A stretch of DNA of 25,524 nt from an uncultured Eubacteriales bacterium (lineage in GTDB: Bacteria > Bacillota > Clostridia > Oscillospirales > CAG-272): positions 1-25,524 of the forward strand of contig CAKRPQ010000022.1 in NCBI GenBank assembly GCA_934385225.1, written 5' to 3'. A program made the position numbers and the translations under genes. Shown piece after piece: positions 14,265-21,218 of this stretch (within the stretch, counting starts at the first letter, position 1; every line of letters starts with the position of its first letter). A model generated the notes under the pieces. It was not told the origin of the DNA, did no database searches, and saw only the letters and a program-made list of their open reading frames with translations.

Positions 14265-14935
14265 TTTTTCTTTACCGCCTTATAGCCGAGACCTCGGACG
14301 GTCACTATCTCAAAATCGGGATTTTCTCCGAATTTATCGCGCAGGCGGTTAATATGTACGTCGACGGTGTGCTGGTCAGTCTCGCTGTCGAGATCCCATA
14401 TTTCGTCCATTATCGTACTCCGCGTAAAAATTTTACCGGGGTACGAGAGGAGCTTATAGAGAAGCATAAACTCCTTTGGCGGTAGAACAGTCTCGTTTCC
14501 GCAGCTTAAAACCGTAAGTTTATCGTAATCGAGTACCGTGCCGCCGACGCAGAGCCTATGCTCGCTGACTATCTTCGAGCGGCGCAGAAGAGCGGCTATG
14601 CGGAGAATCATCTCCTCCTCGTCGACGGGCTTGACCATATAATCGTCCGTCCCGACGATAAAGCCTTTTTTCTTATCGTTCGGCGTTTCCTTAGCGGTTA
14701 CCATAAGTATCGGAAGCTCCGAGCCGCCCTCGCGCAGGATCTTTGCAAATTCGTAGCCGTCCATTCTCGGCATCATAACGTCGAGAAGTACAAGATCGAC
14801 GTGTTTGTGATCCATAATTTCAAGTGCGTCCTCGCCGTCCGCCGCAAGTATCGGGTTATAGCCGTACTGTTTAAGGACAGCCTCCATGAGAAGTCTCGTG
14901 TTTTTATCGTCCTCGACAACAAGTATATTAAACAT
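14261..14935 (-). CDS. OmpR/PhoB-family response regulator
   Basis: This 224-residue protein has an N-terminal receiver domain with acidic pair Asp9/Asp10, phospho-acceptor Asp52 in 'LLDVMMPRMDGYEF', Thr80 and Lys102 ('MVKPVD'). A C-terminal winged helix (~125-222) includes 'LPPKEFMLLYKLL', 'VDVHINRLRDKF' and the wing 'VRGLGYKAV'. It is the DNA-binding partner of the overlapping kinase. The start is 9 bases after the epimerase-like stop and has only a weak Shine-Dalgarno within the end of that gene. This suggests coupling to the upstream message. Confidence 0.95.
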   Translation of the reverse strand: MFNILVVEDDKNTRLLMEAVLKQYGYNPILAADGEDALEIMDHKHVDLVLLDVMMPRMDGYEFAKILREGGSELPILMVTAKETPNDKKKGFIVGTDDYMVKPVDEEEMILRIAALLRRSKIVSEHRLCVGGTVLDYDKLTVLSCGNETVLPPKEFMLLYKLLSYPGKIFTRSTIMDEIWDLDSETDQHTVDVHINRLRDKFGENPDFEIVTVRGLGYKAVKKK

Positions 14936-14944
14936 TGAAATTTC

Positions 14945-15790
14945 TCACTTTCTTATTCTGTATTTAAGGGTGAATGTCTCCGTCTCTCCCGCGTTAAGTA
15001 TTTTAAGTCCTTTTTTTGTGTTCAGCGCGTTTACGGGCGCGTTCTGCGGCTCAATGCAGATAAGCCCGCGTTCTCCTCTGCCGTTGAACGTCACCCAGTC
15101 GGTGAAATTGTCCGACACGGTATATTCGATCTTCCCTATCTGCGCCGTGTGTCCCTCGGACGTGTGATATCCCGTCAGAACCGTTCCCTCGGTGTCGCCG
15201 CCCCGCGCCAGATTTTCCTCGGCAGGGTCTCTCGGAAGCAGCTTTCCGGTCGGTATATAATTTTCGTTCCACTCGTATCTCATGCCGATAGGCGCGCGTG
15301 CGTAGCCTTTTGCGAGGAATGTATTATGGAGCGAGAATATAAGCGGCATACGCTTTTTGTCGGTATTTTTGAAGCTGTATATCTGCGTATAGCAGTCATC
15401 TCCGAGCATAAGCGAGACTTCGCACTCAAAGGAGAACGGAAAGTCCGCACATTCATTTCGGTAAAAGCCGACGACTTTATTCTCGCTTTTTTCCTTTATT
15501 CGGAAAGTCTTATCCGTCATTATTCCGTGCAGGCTGTTGCCTCGGAGAGGCTCGTTCATCGGAAGGCTGTACCTCTCTCCGTCAAGTTCGAACGACGCAC
15601 CCGAAGTGCGGTTCGCGGGCATAAGAAGCGGCGTTCCGTAGAGGTATTTTTCGGTGTCAAGCTCCTCTGTATCTTTCGGGAAACGCAGAATATCCTCGCC
15701 CGAAAACGAAAGTCGGACGGTGTTCATTCCGCGCGTCGGGCAGACAAGGGCAAAGCTCTTTTCGGTTTGAAGTCTTATAAATTCACTCAT
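14945..15790 (-). CDS. Aldose 1-epimerase (galactose mutarotase)-like protein
   Basis: This 281-residue protein has the beta-sandwich pattern of the aldose-1-epimerase superfamily. Visible landmarks are 'YGTPLLMPANR' (51-61, Arg61), 'GNSLHGIM' (84-91, His88), 'IFSLHNTFLA' (151-160, His155, likely general acid) and 'CIEPQNAPVNAL' (245-256, Glu247, likely base). The key residues of mutarotases are thus all present. The family interconverts alpha and beta anomers of aldoses; some members act on other sugars. It sits between an ABC transporter and a two-component pair, 18 bases after the permease stop, which is unexpected for a sugar enzyme. Its ribosome binding site is a run of seven G's (15803-15797 on the minus strand). 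Confidence 0.88.
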   Translation of the reverse strand: MSEFIRLQTEKSFALVCPTRGMNTVRLSFSGEDILRFPKDTEELDTEKYLYGTPLLMPANRTSGASFELDGERYSLPMNEPLRGNSLHGIMTDKTFRIKEKSENKVVGFYRNECADFPFSFECEVSLMLGDDCYTQIYSFKNTDKKRMPLIFSLHNTFLAKGYARAPIGMRYEWNENYIPTGKLLPRDPAEENLARGGDTEGTVLTGYHTSEGHTAQIGKIEYTVSDNFTDWVTFNGRGERGLICIEPQNAPVNALNTKKGLKILNAGETETFTLKYRIRK

Positions 15791-15808
15791 ACAAATCCCC
15801 CCCTCGTC

Positions 15809-18388
15809 TCATTCTACGCTTTTAAGCGACTGCGCCATATCTATCTTCGCGAGCTTGCGGCGCATGATAAGATCCACCACGGCAGTGAAAACGAACGTCG
15901 TAACCGTGGCGACGGCATAGCTGAGTGCCGTTATACGCACGTCGAACGCGACCATATCGATATTTATCTGCGACATAACGAAGCGGTGCAGAGCGATGCC
16001 GAGCGGAATACCGACTATGACGCCGAAAAACGTCAGTATCAGGTTTTCGCGGAACACATACGCGCCCGTCTCCGACGGATAAAATCCGAGAACCTTTATC
16101 GTCGCTATCTCGCGCACCCTCTCGGTGATGTTTATATTCGAAAGATTGAACAGAACGATGAACGCAAGTGCGCCCGCGCACGCAATTACTAGCCAGACGA
16201 CGTAATTAAGGCTCTCCATCATATTTTCTATTCTCGCTCTGAAATCGGCGATAACGGAAACCGTCGTCGCGCCGTCGTTCATAAGCTCCGCCGCGATCTC
16301 GTGAGCGTCCTCGCCCTCTGCGCACTTTATATACGCTGTATTCGGCACGAAATCCTCGCCGAAAACGTAGACATAATTTCTTACATGGTTTTCGAATATC
16401 CCGCGAACCTCGTATTCGAGCGTTTCGTCTCCGCGGACACGGAATTTTATTCTGTCGCCGACGCGGACGCCCGCCGCCGACGCTATCTTCTCGGTCACAA
16501 GCACGCCGTCATCGGGAACGCGGACATCGCTTTTACCGCGATAGAAGTGAACGACATTTTCTATATCGCGCCCTGCGTAAACGAGTACAGACGTAATAAT
16601 ATCGCCGTCCGCCATCACCTCCGCCGTGTCGGAGCGCACAAGAACGGCACCTTCATAGCCGAAATCGCCGTCGAATTTTGCTTCTATATCATAGAGAAGA
16701 ATATTGTCGTACTGGTCGGACGCAATGTTGCTGATAGAGTCCTTTATGCCGAGACCCGTCAGAAGAAGAGCCATACAGCCGCCGATGCCGAGAACCATCA
16801 TAAACATACGTTTCTTATATCTGAAAATGTTCCTTATCGACACTTTGCGCAAAAAACCGAGGTGATTCCATATAAACGGCATACGTTCGAGAAGTATCCG
16901 TTTTCCCGCCTTCGGCGTTTTCGGTCGCATAAGGCGCGCGGGCATTTTTGCGAGCGACGAGCGGCAGGCGGATGCCGTAACGCCGACCGAGCAGACAAGC
17001 GCGGCGGCAAGCGAAAGCGCCGCAAGCACGGGATCGAAAACGTACTTTATCTCGGCAAAGCCGTACATTATATCGTAAGACTTCCATATGGCATACGGGA
17101 ACATCTTTGTTCCGACGGCAAAGCCGAAAATGCTTCCTATTGTGGCGGCAGAACCCGAATACAGCAGATATTTGCTCATTATGCGCCCGTTTCCGTAGCC
17201 GAGCGCTTTAAGCGTGCCTATCTGCGTTCTGTGGTCGCCTATCATTCGCGTCATTGTCGTCGAGCAGACGAGCGCCGCGACAAGGAAGAAGAAAATCGGG
17301 AAAACGCGCGCTATTCCCTCTACTATCATCGAGTCGTTCTCAAAGCAGACGTAGCCGACGTTTTCGTCCCTTGTCAGGACATATGTTTCGGGCTTTTCGA
17401 TCTCGCTTATTTTCGCCTCGGCGTCATCTATCGCGCTTTTCGCCTTTTCAAGCTCCGCGTCGGGCTCCGCAAATTTCGAGTCAAGCTCCGCTTTCGCCTT
17501 TTCGTACATTTCGGGAACGCCCGCAAGCACCGCTATCCTCATAAGGGCTTTTTTCTTTTCGTCATTTAACGCGGCAAGATTTTCCTCGTACTCCGTGCGT
17601 GCTTTTTCGACTTCGGCGCGCGCGTCGGCGACGATCCTGTCGTACCTTTCGTCCGCGACTGTTTCAAGCTCGTTCTTTATCCCGTCCTCAAACTTATTTA
17701 TAATATCGTCGTAGTCGTCCGAGAATATTTCCGCCTTTTCCGAAAGAGTAACGCAGAGCGAGGTGTAATATTCGCTGTCAAAGCCCTCCTCCGTCAGGTA
17801 TGCAAAGGCATTTACCGCGCCGCCTTCGAGTTTTGTCGTTCCGCGCTCAAAGTTAAGATAAAGCGGTGAGTTGCAAAGCCCGACAACGGTATATTCGGAG
17901 AACAAAAACATACCCCTGTTCTCGTTCTGCGCCATATCGGGAAGCAGAATTTTCTTTCCGATAAAATCGGTGCTTCCGAGGCGCGCGTCAAGCAGACATT
18001 CGTCCGCCGCCTCGGGCATTCTTCCCGCCGTTATGTGCGGAACGTTTACCTTTTCGCCGAGCGAGATGAACGAAATGATGTATTCGCCGTCGTCGATATC
18101 GGCAAAAGCGTCGGCGTTATACGCTTCCTCGGCGTATTCGATAAAATCAAGGTCACTTTTTACCCTCTCCGCGTCACCTTTCTCAAAGCCGTAGGACGAG
18201 AGGAGCTTGAAATCGTACATTCCGCAGTCGCGCAGGTATTCGTCGCCTGTTTTTATCATCGCCTTCCGCGTGACTTTAAGTCCCGCAAAAAAGCCGACGC
18301 CGAGCGCGATTATAAGCATTATCGCGAGAAATCTTCCGAGAGTGTGACCTACCTCGCGTATGTTGTTTTTGACAAATGCGTTCTTCAT
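15809..18388 (-). CDS. ABC transporter permease with two FtsX domains and a coiled-coil ectodomain
   Basis: This is an 859-residue permease. TM1 is at ~19-40. A large extracytoplasmic region (~41-355) includes a probable coiled coil at ~245-332, rich in Glu, Ala and Lys. The first FtsX core is at ~356-475 ('FFFLVAALVCSTTMTRMIGDHRTQIGTLKALGYG', here split around residue 381), with linker and TM at ~525-547. A second ectodomain covers ~550-720 and the second FtsX core ~728-843 ('NINITERVREIATIKVLGF'). This architecture belongs to the MacB-like/type VII exporters that act by mechanotransmission on envelope substrates or lipids rather than nutrient uptake. Its ATG is 7 bases after the ATPase stop. 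It may export or remove a lipid, peptide or antimicrobial; the linked two-component pair may respond to it. The substrate is unknown. Confidence 0.9.
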   Translation of the reverse strand: MKNAFVKNNIREVGHTLGRFLAIMLIIALGVGFFAGLKVTRKAMIKTGDEYLRDCGMYDFKLLSSYGFEKGDAERVKSDLDFIEYAEEAYNADAFADIDDGEYIISFISLGEKVNVPHITAGRMPEAADECLLDARLGSTDFIGKKILLPDMAQNENRGMFLFSEYTVVGLCNSPLYLNFERGTTKLEGGAVNAFAYLTEEGFDSEYYTSLCVTLSEKAEIFSDDYDDIINKFEDGIKNELETVADERYDRIVADARAEVEKARTEYEENLAALNDEKKKALMRIAVLAGVPEMYEKAKAELDSKFAEPDAELEKAKSAIDDAEAKISEIEKPETYVLTRDENVGYVCFENDSMIVEGIARVFPIFFFLVAALVCSTTMTRMIGDHRTQIGTLKALGYGNGRIMSKYLLYSGSAATIGSIFGFAVGTKMFPYAIWKSYDIMYGFAEIKYVFDPVLAALSLAAALVCSVGVTASACRSSLAKMPARLMRPKTPKAGKRILLERMPFIWNHLGFLRKVSIRNIFRYKKRMFMMVLGIGGCMALLLTGLGIKDSISNIASDQYDNILLYDIEAKFDGDFGYEGAVLVRSDTAEVMADGDIITSVLVYAGRDIENVVHFYRGKSDVRVPDDGVLVTEKIASAAGVRVGDRIKFRVRGDETLEYEVRGIFENHVRNYVYVFGEDFVPNTAYIKCAEGEDAHEIAAELMNDGATTVSVIADFRARIENMMESLNYVVWLVIACAGALAFIVLFNLSNINITERVREIATIKVLGFYPSETGAYVFRENLILTFFGVIVGIPLGIALHRFVMSQINIDMVAFDVRITALSYAVATVTTFVFTAVVDLIMRRKLAKIDMAQSLKSVE

Positions 18389-18395
18389 AGTTCCG

Positions 18396-19100
18396 TCACC
18401 ATTCGATGTTCTCTATCGGCGTGGGCGACGGGTTCGTCTCGCAGGAGACTATCCTGCCGCTCTTTATGCGTATAACTCTGTCCGCCATCGCAGTGAGCGC
18501 GCTGTTGTGTGTTATTATGGCGACGGTCATTCCGCCCTCGCGGCTCTGCTTTTGAAGAAGTGACAGGATCGATTTTCCCGTTGCGTAATCGAGCGCGCCT
18601 GTCGGCTCGTCGCATAAGAGCAGCTTCGGATTTTTCGCAAGAGCGCGCGCAATGGCAACTCTCTGCTGTTCTCCGCCCGAAAGCTGTGCGGGGAAATTGC
18701 TTTTTCTTTCGCTTAGACCTACGCTGTCAAGCACTTCGCCCGCGGGAAGCGCGTTTTTTGTAAGCTGCGCGGCAATTTCGACGTTTTCGAGCGCGGTGAG
18801 GTTCGGAATAAGATTATAGAACTGAAAAACAAAGCCGACGTCGTATCTTCTGTACATTGCGAGCTTTTTTCCGCTCTCCGCCGATATTTCCGCGTCGCCG
18901 AGAAAAACCTTTCCGGACGTGAGAGTATCCATACCGCCGAGAATATTGAGAAGAGTAGTCTTTCCCGCTCCCGACTGACCGACGATAACGCATATCTCAC
19001 CCTTATCTATCTCAAAGCTGACGCCGTCAAGTGCCTTTTGCGCGGCACCGCCCGTGCCGTAAACCTTGCATACATTTTCAAATCTGACAAATGCGCTCAT
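18396..19100 (-). CDS. ABC transporter ATP-binding protein (MacB/LolD type)
   Basis: This 234-residue nucleotide-binding subunit has Walker A 'GQSGAGKTT' (41-49), Q-loop 'VFQFYNLIPNLTALENV' (91-107), signature 'LSGGEQQRVAIARAL' (140-154), Walker B 'LLLCDEPTGALD' (160-171) and H-loop His198 ('IITHN'). The 'FQFYNL.P.LTALENV' wording is typical of ATPases paired with FtsX/MacB permeases. CGGAGGA precedes the ATG. It is the first gene of the leftward operon, with its own promoter at 19170-19198, and partners the permease immediately downstream. The C-terminus has a short Pro-rich tail ('SPTPIENIEW'). Confidence 0.95.
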   Translation of the reverse strand: MSAFVRFENVCKVYGTGGAAQKALDGVSFEIDKGEICVIVGQSGAGKTTLLNILGGMDTLTSGKVFLGDAEISAESGKKLAMYRRYDVGFVFQFYNLIPNLTALENVEIAAQLTKNALPAGEVLDSVGLSERKSNFPAQLSGGEQQRVAIARALAKNPKLLLCDEPTGALDYATGKSILSLLQKQSREGGMTVAIITHNSALTAMADRVIRIKSGRIVSCETNPSPTPIENIEW

Positions 19101-19133
19101 TTTTTCCTCCGAGGTTTTATGAAATTCTGCTTA

Positions 19134-19162
19134 TTGACAAAATTCTCAAAAAATACTATAAT
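19134..19162 (+). promoter_or_regulatory. Consensus sigma-A promoter for the DMT permease
   Basis: TTGACA (19134-19139) and TATAAT (19157-19162) are separated by 17 bases, a perfect match. Transcription would start near 19169, with an 84-nt A/T-rich leader before the ATG at 19253. Confidence 0.83.
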
Positions 19163-19169
19163 ATAAATA

Positions 19170-19198
19170 ATTATAATATATTTTCTCTTTTATTTCAA
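19170..19198 (-). promoter_or_regulatory. Sigma-A promoter for the ABC/epimerase/two-component operon
   Basis: Reading leftward, TTGAAA (19198-19193) and TATAAT (19175-19170) are 17 bases apart. The expected start is near 19163, only a few bases from the start of the opposing DMT promoter, so the two promoters compete for the same DNA. Confidence 0.7.
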
Positions 19199-19252
19199 GC
19201 GCAAATAAAAAATATTAACCTTTTCGTCAAAATCATTTAAGGAGGGACGCAA

Positions 19253-20206
19253 ATGAAAAAATTTATCGGGAGCGCGGAACTTCTGCTGACCGCGATAATA
19301 TGGGGCTTTGCCTTCGTTGCGCAGACTGCCGGCACAAACGTCGAGCCTTTTACGTTCAACTGTCTCCGTTCACTTATCGCGGCGATTTTCCTCTGCGTCG
19401 TTCTGGCACTTGTCAAAACCATCGGAAAGAAAAAACTTATTACGGACGGAAAAGCGGGACTTCGCCGTCACATTATCGGGGGCGTTCTCTGCGGTGCCGC
19501 ACTTTTCGTCGCTACGAACGTACAACAGTACGGCATATACCTCTATCCCGCCGACGCGGGTGCTTCGGGAAGAGCGGGATTTCTCACCGCGCTTTACGTT
19601 GTTTTCGTTCCCGTCGTCAGTGCGCTGATTTTCAGGCGTAAAATCCACCTGCTCATCTGGTGCGGCGTCGGAATTTCCCTTGTCGGAATGTATCTCATCT
19701 GCTTCGGCGCGGGGATTCACAACGTATATCTCGGCGATATCGTCATGCTCGCAAGCGCGGCGGCTTTCTGCGCGCACATTCTCGTTATCGACAGCGTTTC
19801 GGGAAAAACGAACGGACTTGTTCTCTCCTGTATTCAGTTTTTCACGGTAAGCGTTCTGTCGTTTATCGGCATGCTCATTTTCGATCACCCAAACGGCAGC
19901 GAGATAGCCTCGTCCGTAATACCGCTCCTGTACCTCGGTATAATGTCGAGCGGCATCGCATATACGCTCCAAATCCTCGGTCAGAAAAACACCGAGCCGA
20001 CCCTCGCATCGATAATTTTAAGCCTTGAAAGCGTCTTTTCCGTCATCGGCGGCTGGCTCATTCTGCACGAACACCTCAAACCTCGCGAGCTTATCGGCTG
20101 TGCGCTCGTGTTCTCCGCGATAATCATAGGGCAGCTTCCCGGCATAATTGCGCAAAAAAGCCGAAAAAATGACGAAAAAACACTTGACAAAGAAGAAAAA
20201 GCGTGA
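19253..20206 (+). CDS. DMT-superfamily (EamA) transporter
   Basis: This 317-residue membrane protein has about ten hydrophobic helices in two EamA halves. The first half starts 'LLLTAIIWGFAFVAQ' (11-25), a typical EamA opening, and includes 'YLYPADAGASGRAGFLTALY'. The second half includes 'LASIILSLESVFSVIGGWL' and 'LIGCALVFSAIIIGQLP'. The C-terminus is a Lys/Glu-rich cytoplasmic tail. Family members export or exchange metabolites, often amino acids, and the substrate cannot be predicted here. GGAGGG lies 6 bases before the ATG. It sits directly ahead of the thiamine riboswitch and thiT, but thiT has its own promoter, so a thiamine link is not shown. Confidence 0.9.
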   Translation: MKKFIGSAELLLTAIIWGFAFVAQTAGTNVEPFTFNCLRSLIAAIFLCVVLALVKTIGKKKLITDGKAGLRRHIIGGVLCGAALFVATNVQQYGIYLYPADAGASGRAGFLTALYVVFVPVVSALIFRRKIHLLIWCGVGISLVGMYLICFGAGIHNVYLGDIVMLASAAAFCAHILVIDSVSGKTNGLVLSCIQFFTVSVLSFIGMLIFDHPNGSEIASSVIPLLYLGIMSSGIAYTLQILGQKNTEPTLASIILSLESVFSVIGGWLILHEHLKPRELIGCALVFSAIIIGQLPGIIAQKSRKNDEKTLDKEEKA

Positions 20207-20212
20207 TATACT
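20184..20212 (+). promoter_or_regulatory. Sigma-A promoter for the riboswitch-thiT transcript
   Basis: TTGACA (20184-20189) and TATACT (20207-20212) are 17 bases apart. The -35 and spacer lie in the last codons of the DMT gene, and the -10 begins at the base after its stop codon. The expected start near 20219 gives a leader that opens directly into the riboswitch. Confidence 0.8.
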
Positions 20213-20231
20213 TTTCGCATATAAAACAGAA

Positions 20232-20313
20232 CAGACAGGGGTGCCTTAAAAAGCTGAGACGGATTTTTCCGAACCCTTTAACCTGATACGGGTAATGCCG
20301 GCGTAGGGAGCTT
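20232..20313 (+). promoter_or_regulatory. TPP (THI-box) riboswitch
   Basis: The conserved core of the thiamine pyrophosphate aptamer is present in order: AGGGGTGCC (20237-20245), CTGAGA (20254-20259), GAACCCTTTAACCTGATACG (20271-20290), then GGGTAATGCCGGCGTAGGGA (20290-20309). It is followed 15 bases on by an intrinsic terminator, so TPP binding should stop transcription before thiT. Outer P1 pairing is weak by eye, so the exact ends are approximate. Confidence 0.95.
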
Positions 20314-20328
20314 TCAGTGCAATTTTTG

Positions 20329-20364
20329 TGCAACCGCGTCCGCCGCGGTTGCATTTTTGTTTTT
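20329..20364 (+). terminator. Riboswitch expression-platform terminator
   Basis: A perfect 10-bp stem TGCAACCGCG (20329-20338) / CGCGGTTGCA (20344-20353) is followed by TTTTTGTTTTT. An upstream TGCAA (20318-20322) could pair with the 3' arm's TTGCA as part of an antiterminator. It lies between the TPP aptamer and the thiT ribosome binding site. Confidence 0.9.
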
Positions 20365-20399
20365 ACCGATGTCCGCTTCTGTATTCAAAGGAGAAAAAA

Positions 20400-21074
20400 A
20401 TGAAAAACGACAAAAAAAGCTTTGCAATCCACAGACTGACATTCAGCGGCGTCATGCTCGCCATTGCGACGGCGATCTCTGTCGCCTGCTCGCTCATTCC
20501 CTTCTTCGGTCTGCCCTACGGCGGAACCGTCACCCTCGCAAGTATGCTTCCGATCGTCATCGTGTCCTACGTTTACGGCGTAAAATGGGGGCTCTTCACC
20601 TCGTTTACATATGCCGTCATTCAGGTCATTGCCGATCTCGTGCAGGGCAAAAGCTCTGTAATCATCGCACTTCCCTCGAACGGCTTCGGTGCGGTACAGG
20701 TCATCTCGATACTTCTTATCGACTACTTCCTTGCCTACACCGTTCTCGGTCTCGGCGGCATTTTCAGAAACAAGATAAAGAATAAAACCGCGTCGCTCGT
20801 TCTCGGCTCGGTCGTTGCACTCTTCCTCAGATATGTAATGCACACCGTTTCGGGCTTCATCTTCTACGGCTCGTATGCGGAGTGGTTCTTCACGCAGGAC
20901 GGCATTTACAAGATAGGAAAAGTCATTCTCGACAGCACAAAAGGTCAGCTCCTCGCCTTCGTTTACTCCGTCATCTACAACGGTATGTATATGATTCCCG
21001 AAATCATAATAACCGCCGTCGCCGCCGTCGCGATTTCAAGACTGCCGCAGATAAAAAAATACGAACTTAACTGA
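20400..21074 (+). CDS. thiT: Thiamine ECF transporter S component (ThiT)
   Basis: This 224-residue substrate-binding membrane subunit of an energy-coupling factor transporter imports thiamine. It has about six hydrophobic helices and the ThiT-type segments 'LPYGGTVTLASMLPIVIVSY' (helix entry), 'YGVKWGLFTSF', 'RYVMHTVSGFIFYG' and 'AFVYSVIYNGMYMIPE', which contain the aromatic/acidic residues of the thiamine site in this family. The start at 20400 follows AAGGAG; in-frame codons upstream belong to the terminator. The TPP riboswitch ahead of it independently supports a thiamine role. The shared ECF A/A'/T module is not in this window, as is normal for group II ECF systems. Confidence 0.95.
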   Translation: MKNDKKSFAIHRLTFSGVMLAIATAISVACSLIPFFGLPYGGTVTLASMLPIVIVSYVYGVKWGLFTSFTYAVIQVIADLVQGKSSVIIALPSNGFGAVQVISILLIDYFLAYTVLGLGGIFRNKIKNKTASLVLGSVVALFLRYVMHTVSGFIFYGSYAEWFFTQDGIYKIGKVILDSTKGQLLAFVYSVIYNGMYMIPEIIITAVAAVAISRLPQIKKYELN

Positions 21075-21078
21075 TCAG

Positions 21079-21113
21079 TTTCCCCTCCGAAAAATCGGCG
21101 GGGAAATTTTTTT
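21079..21113 (+). terminator. Terminator after thiT
   Basis: TTTCCCC pairs with GGGGAAA, and after one mismatch CCGA pairs with TCGG around an A-rich loop. Seven T's follow (21107-21113). It starts 4 bases after the thiT stop. Confidence 0.88.
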
Positions 21114-21134
21114 GCCAAAAGTCGAAAAAAATTC

Positions 21135-21163
21135 TTGTAATTTCGTCTCCCGTATGATATAAT
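21135..21163 (+). promoter_or_regulatory. Sigma-A promoter for the Na/Pi cotransporter gene
   Basis: TTGTAA (21135-21140) and TATAAT (21158-21163) are 17 bases apart. The start near 21170 gives a ~49-nt leader that is an almost unbroken purine run (21178-21212) ending in the AGAGGA ribosome binding site. Confidence 0.75.
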
Positions 21164-21218
21164 GTTTTCGTGGCATTAAAGAAAGAAAAAAGAAGAAAAA
21201 GAAAAAAGAGGATTTTTT

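Noticed and set aside
13071..14285. 404-codon plus-strand frame opposite the histidine kinase
   Set aside because: It has no recognisable domain and covers the kinase and adjacent gene exactly in antisense. The composition is typical of a shadow frame.
15149..17569. Long plus-strand frames (347 and 422 codons) opposite the epimerase and FtsX permease
   Set aside because: They lack ribosome binding sites and domains and are very rich in Arg, His and Tyr. The opposite strand encodes well-supported proteins.
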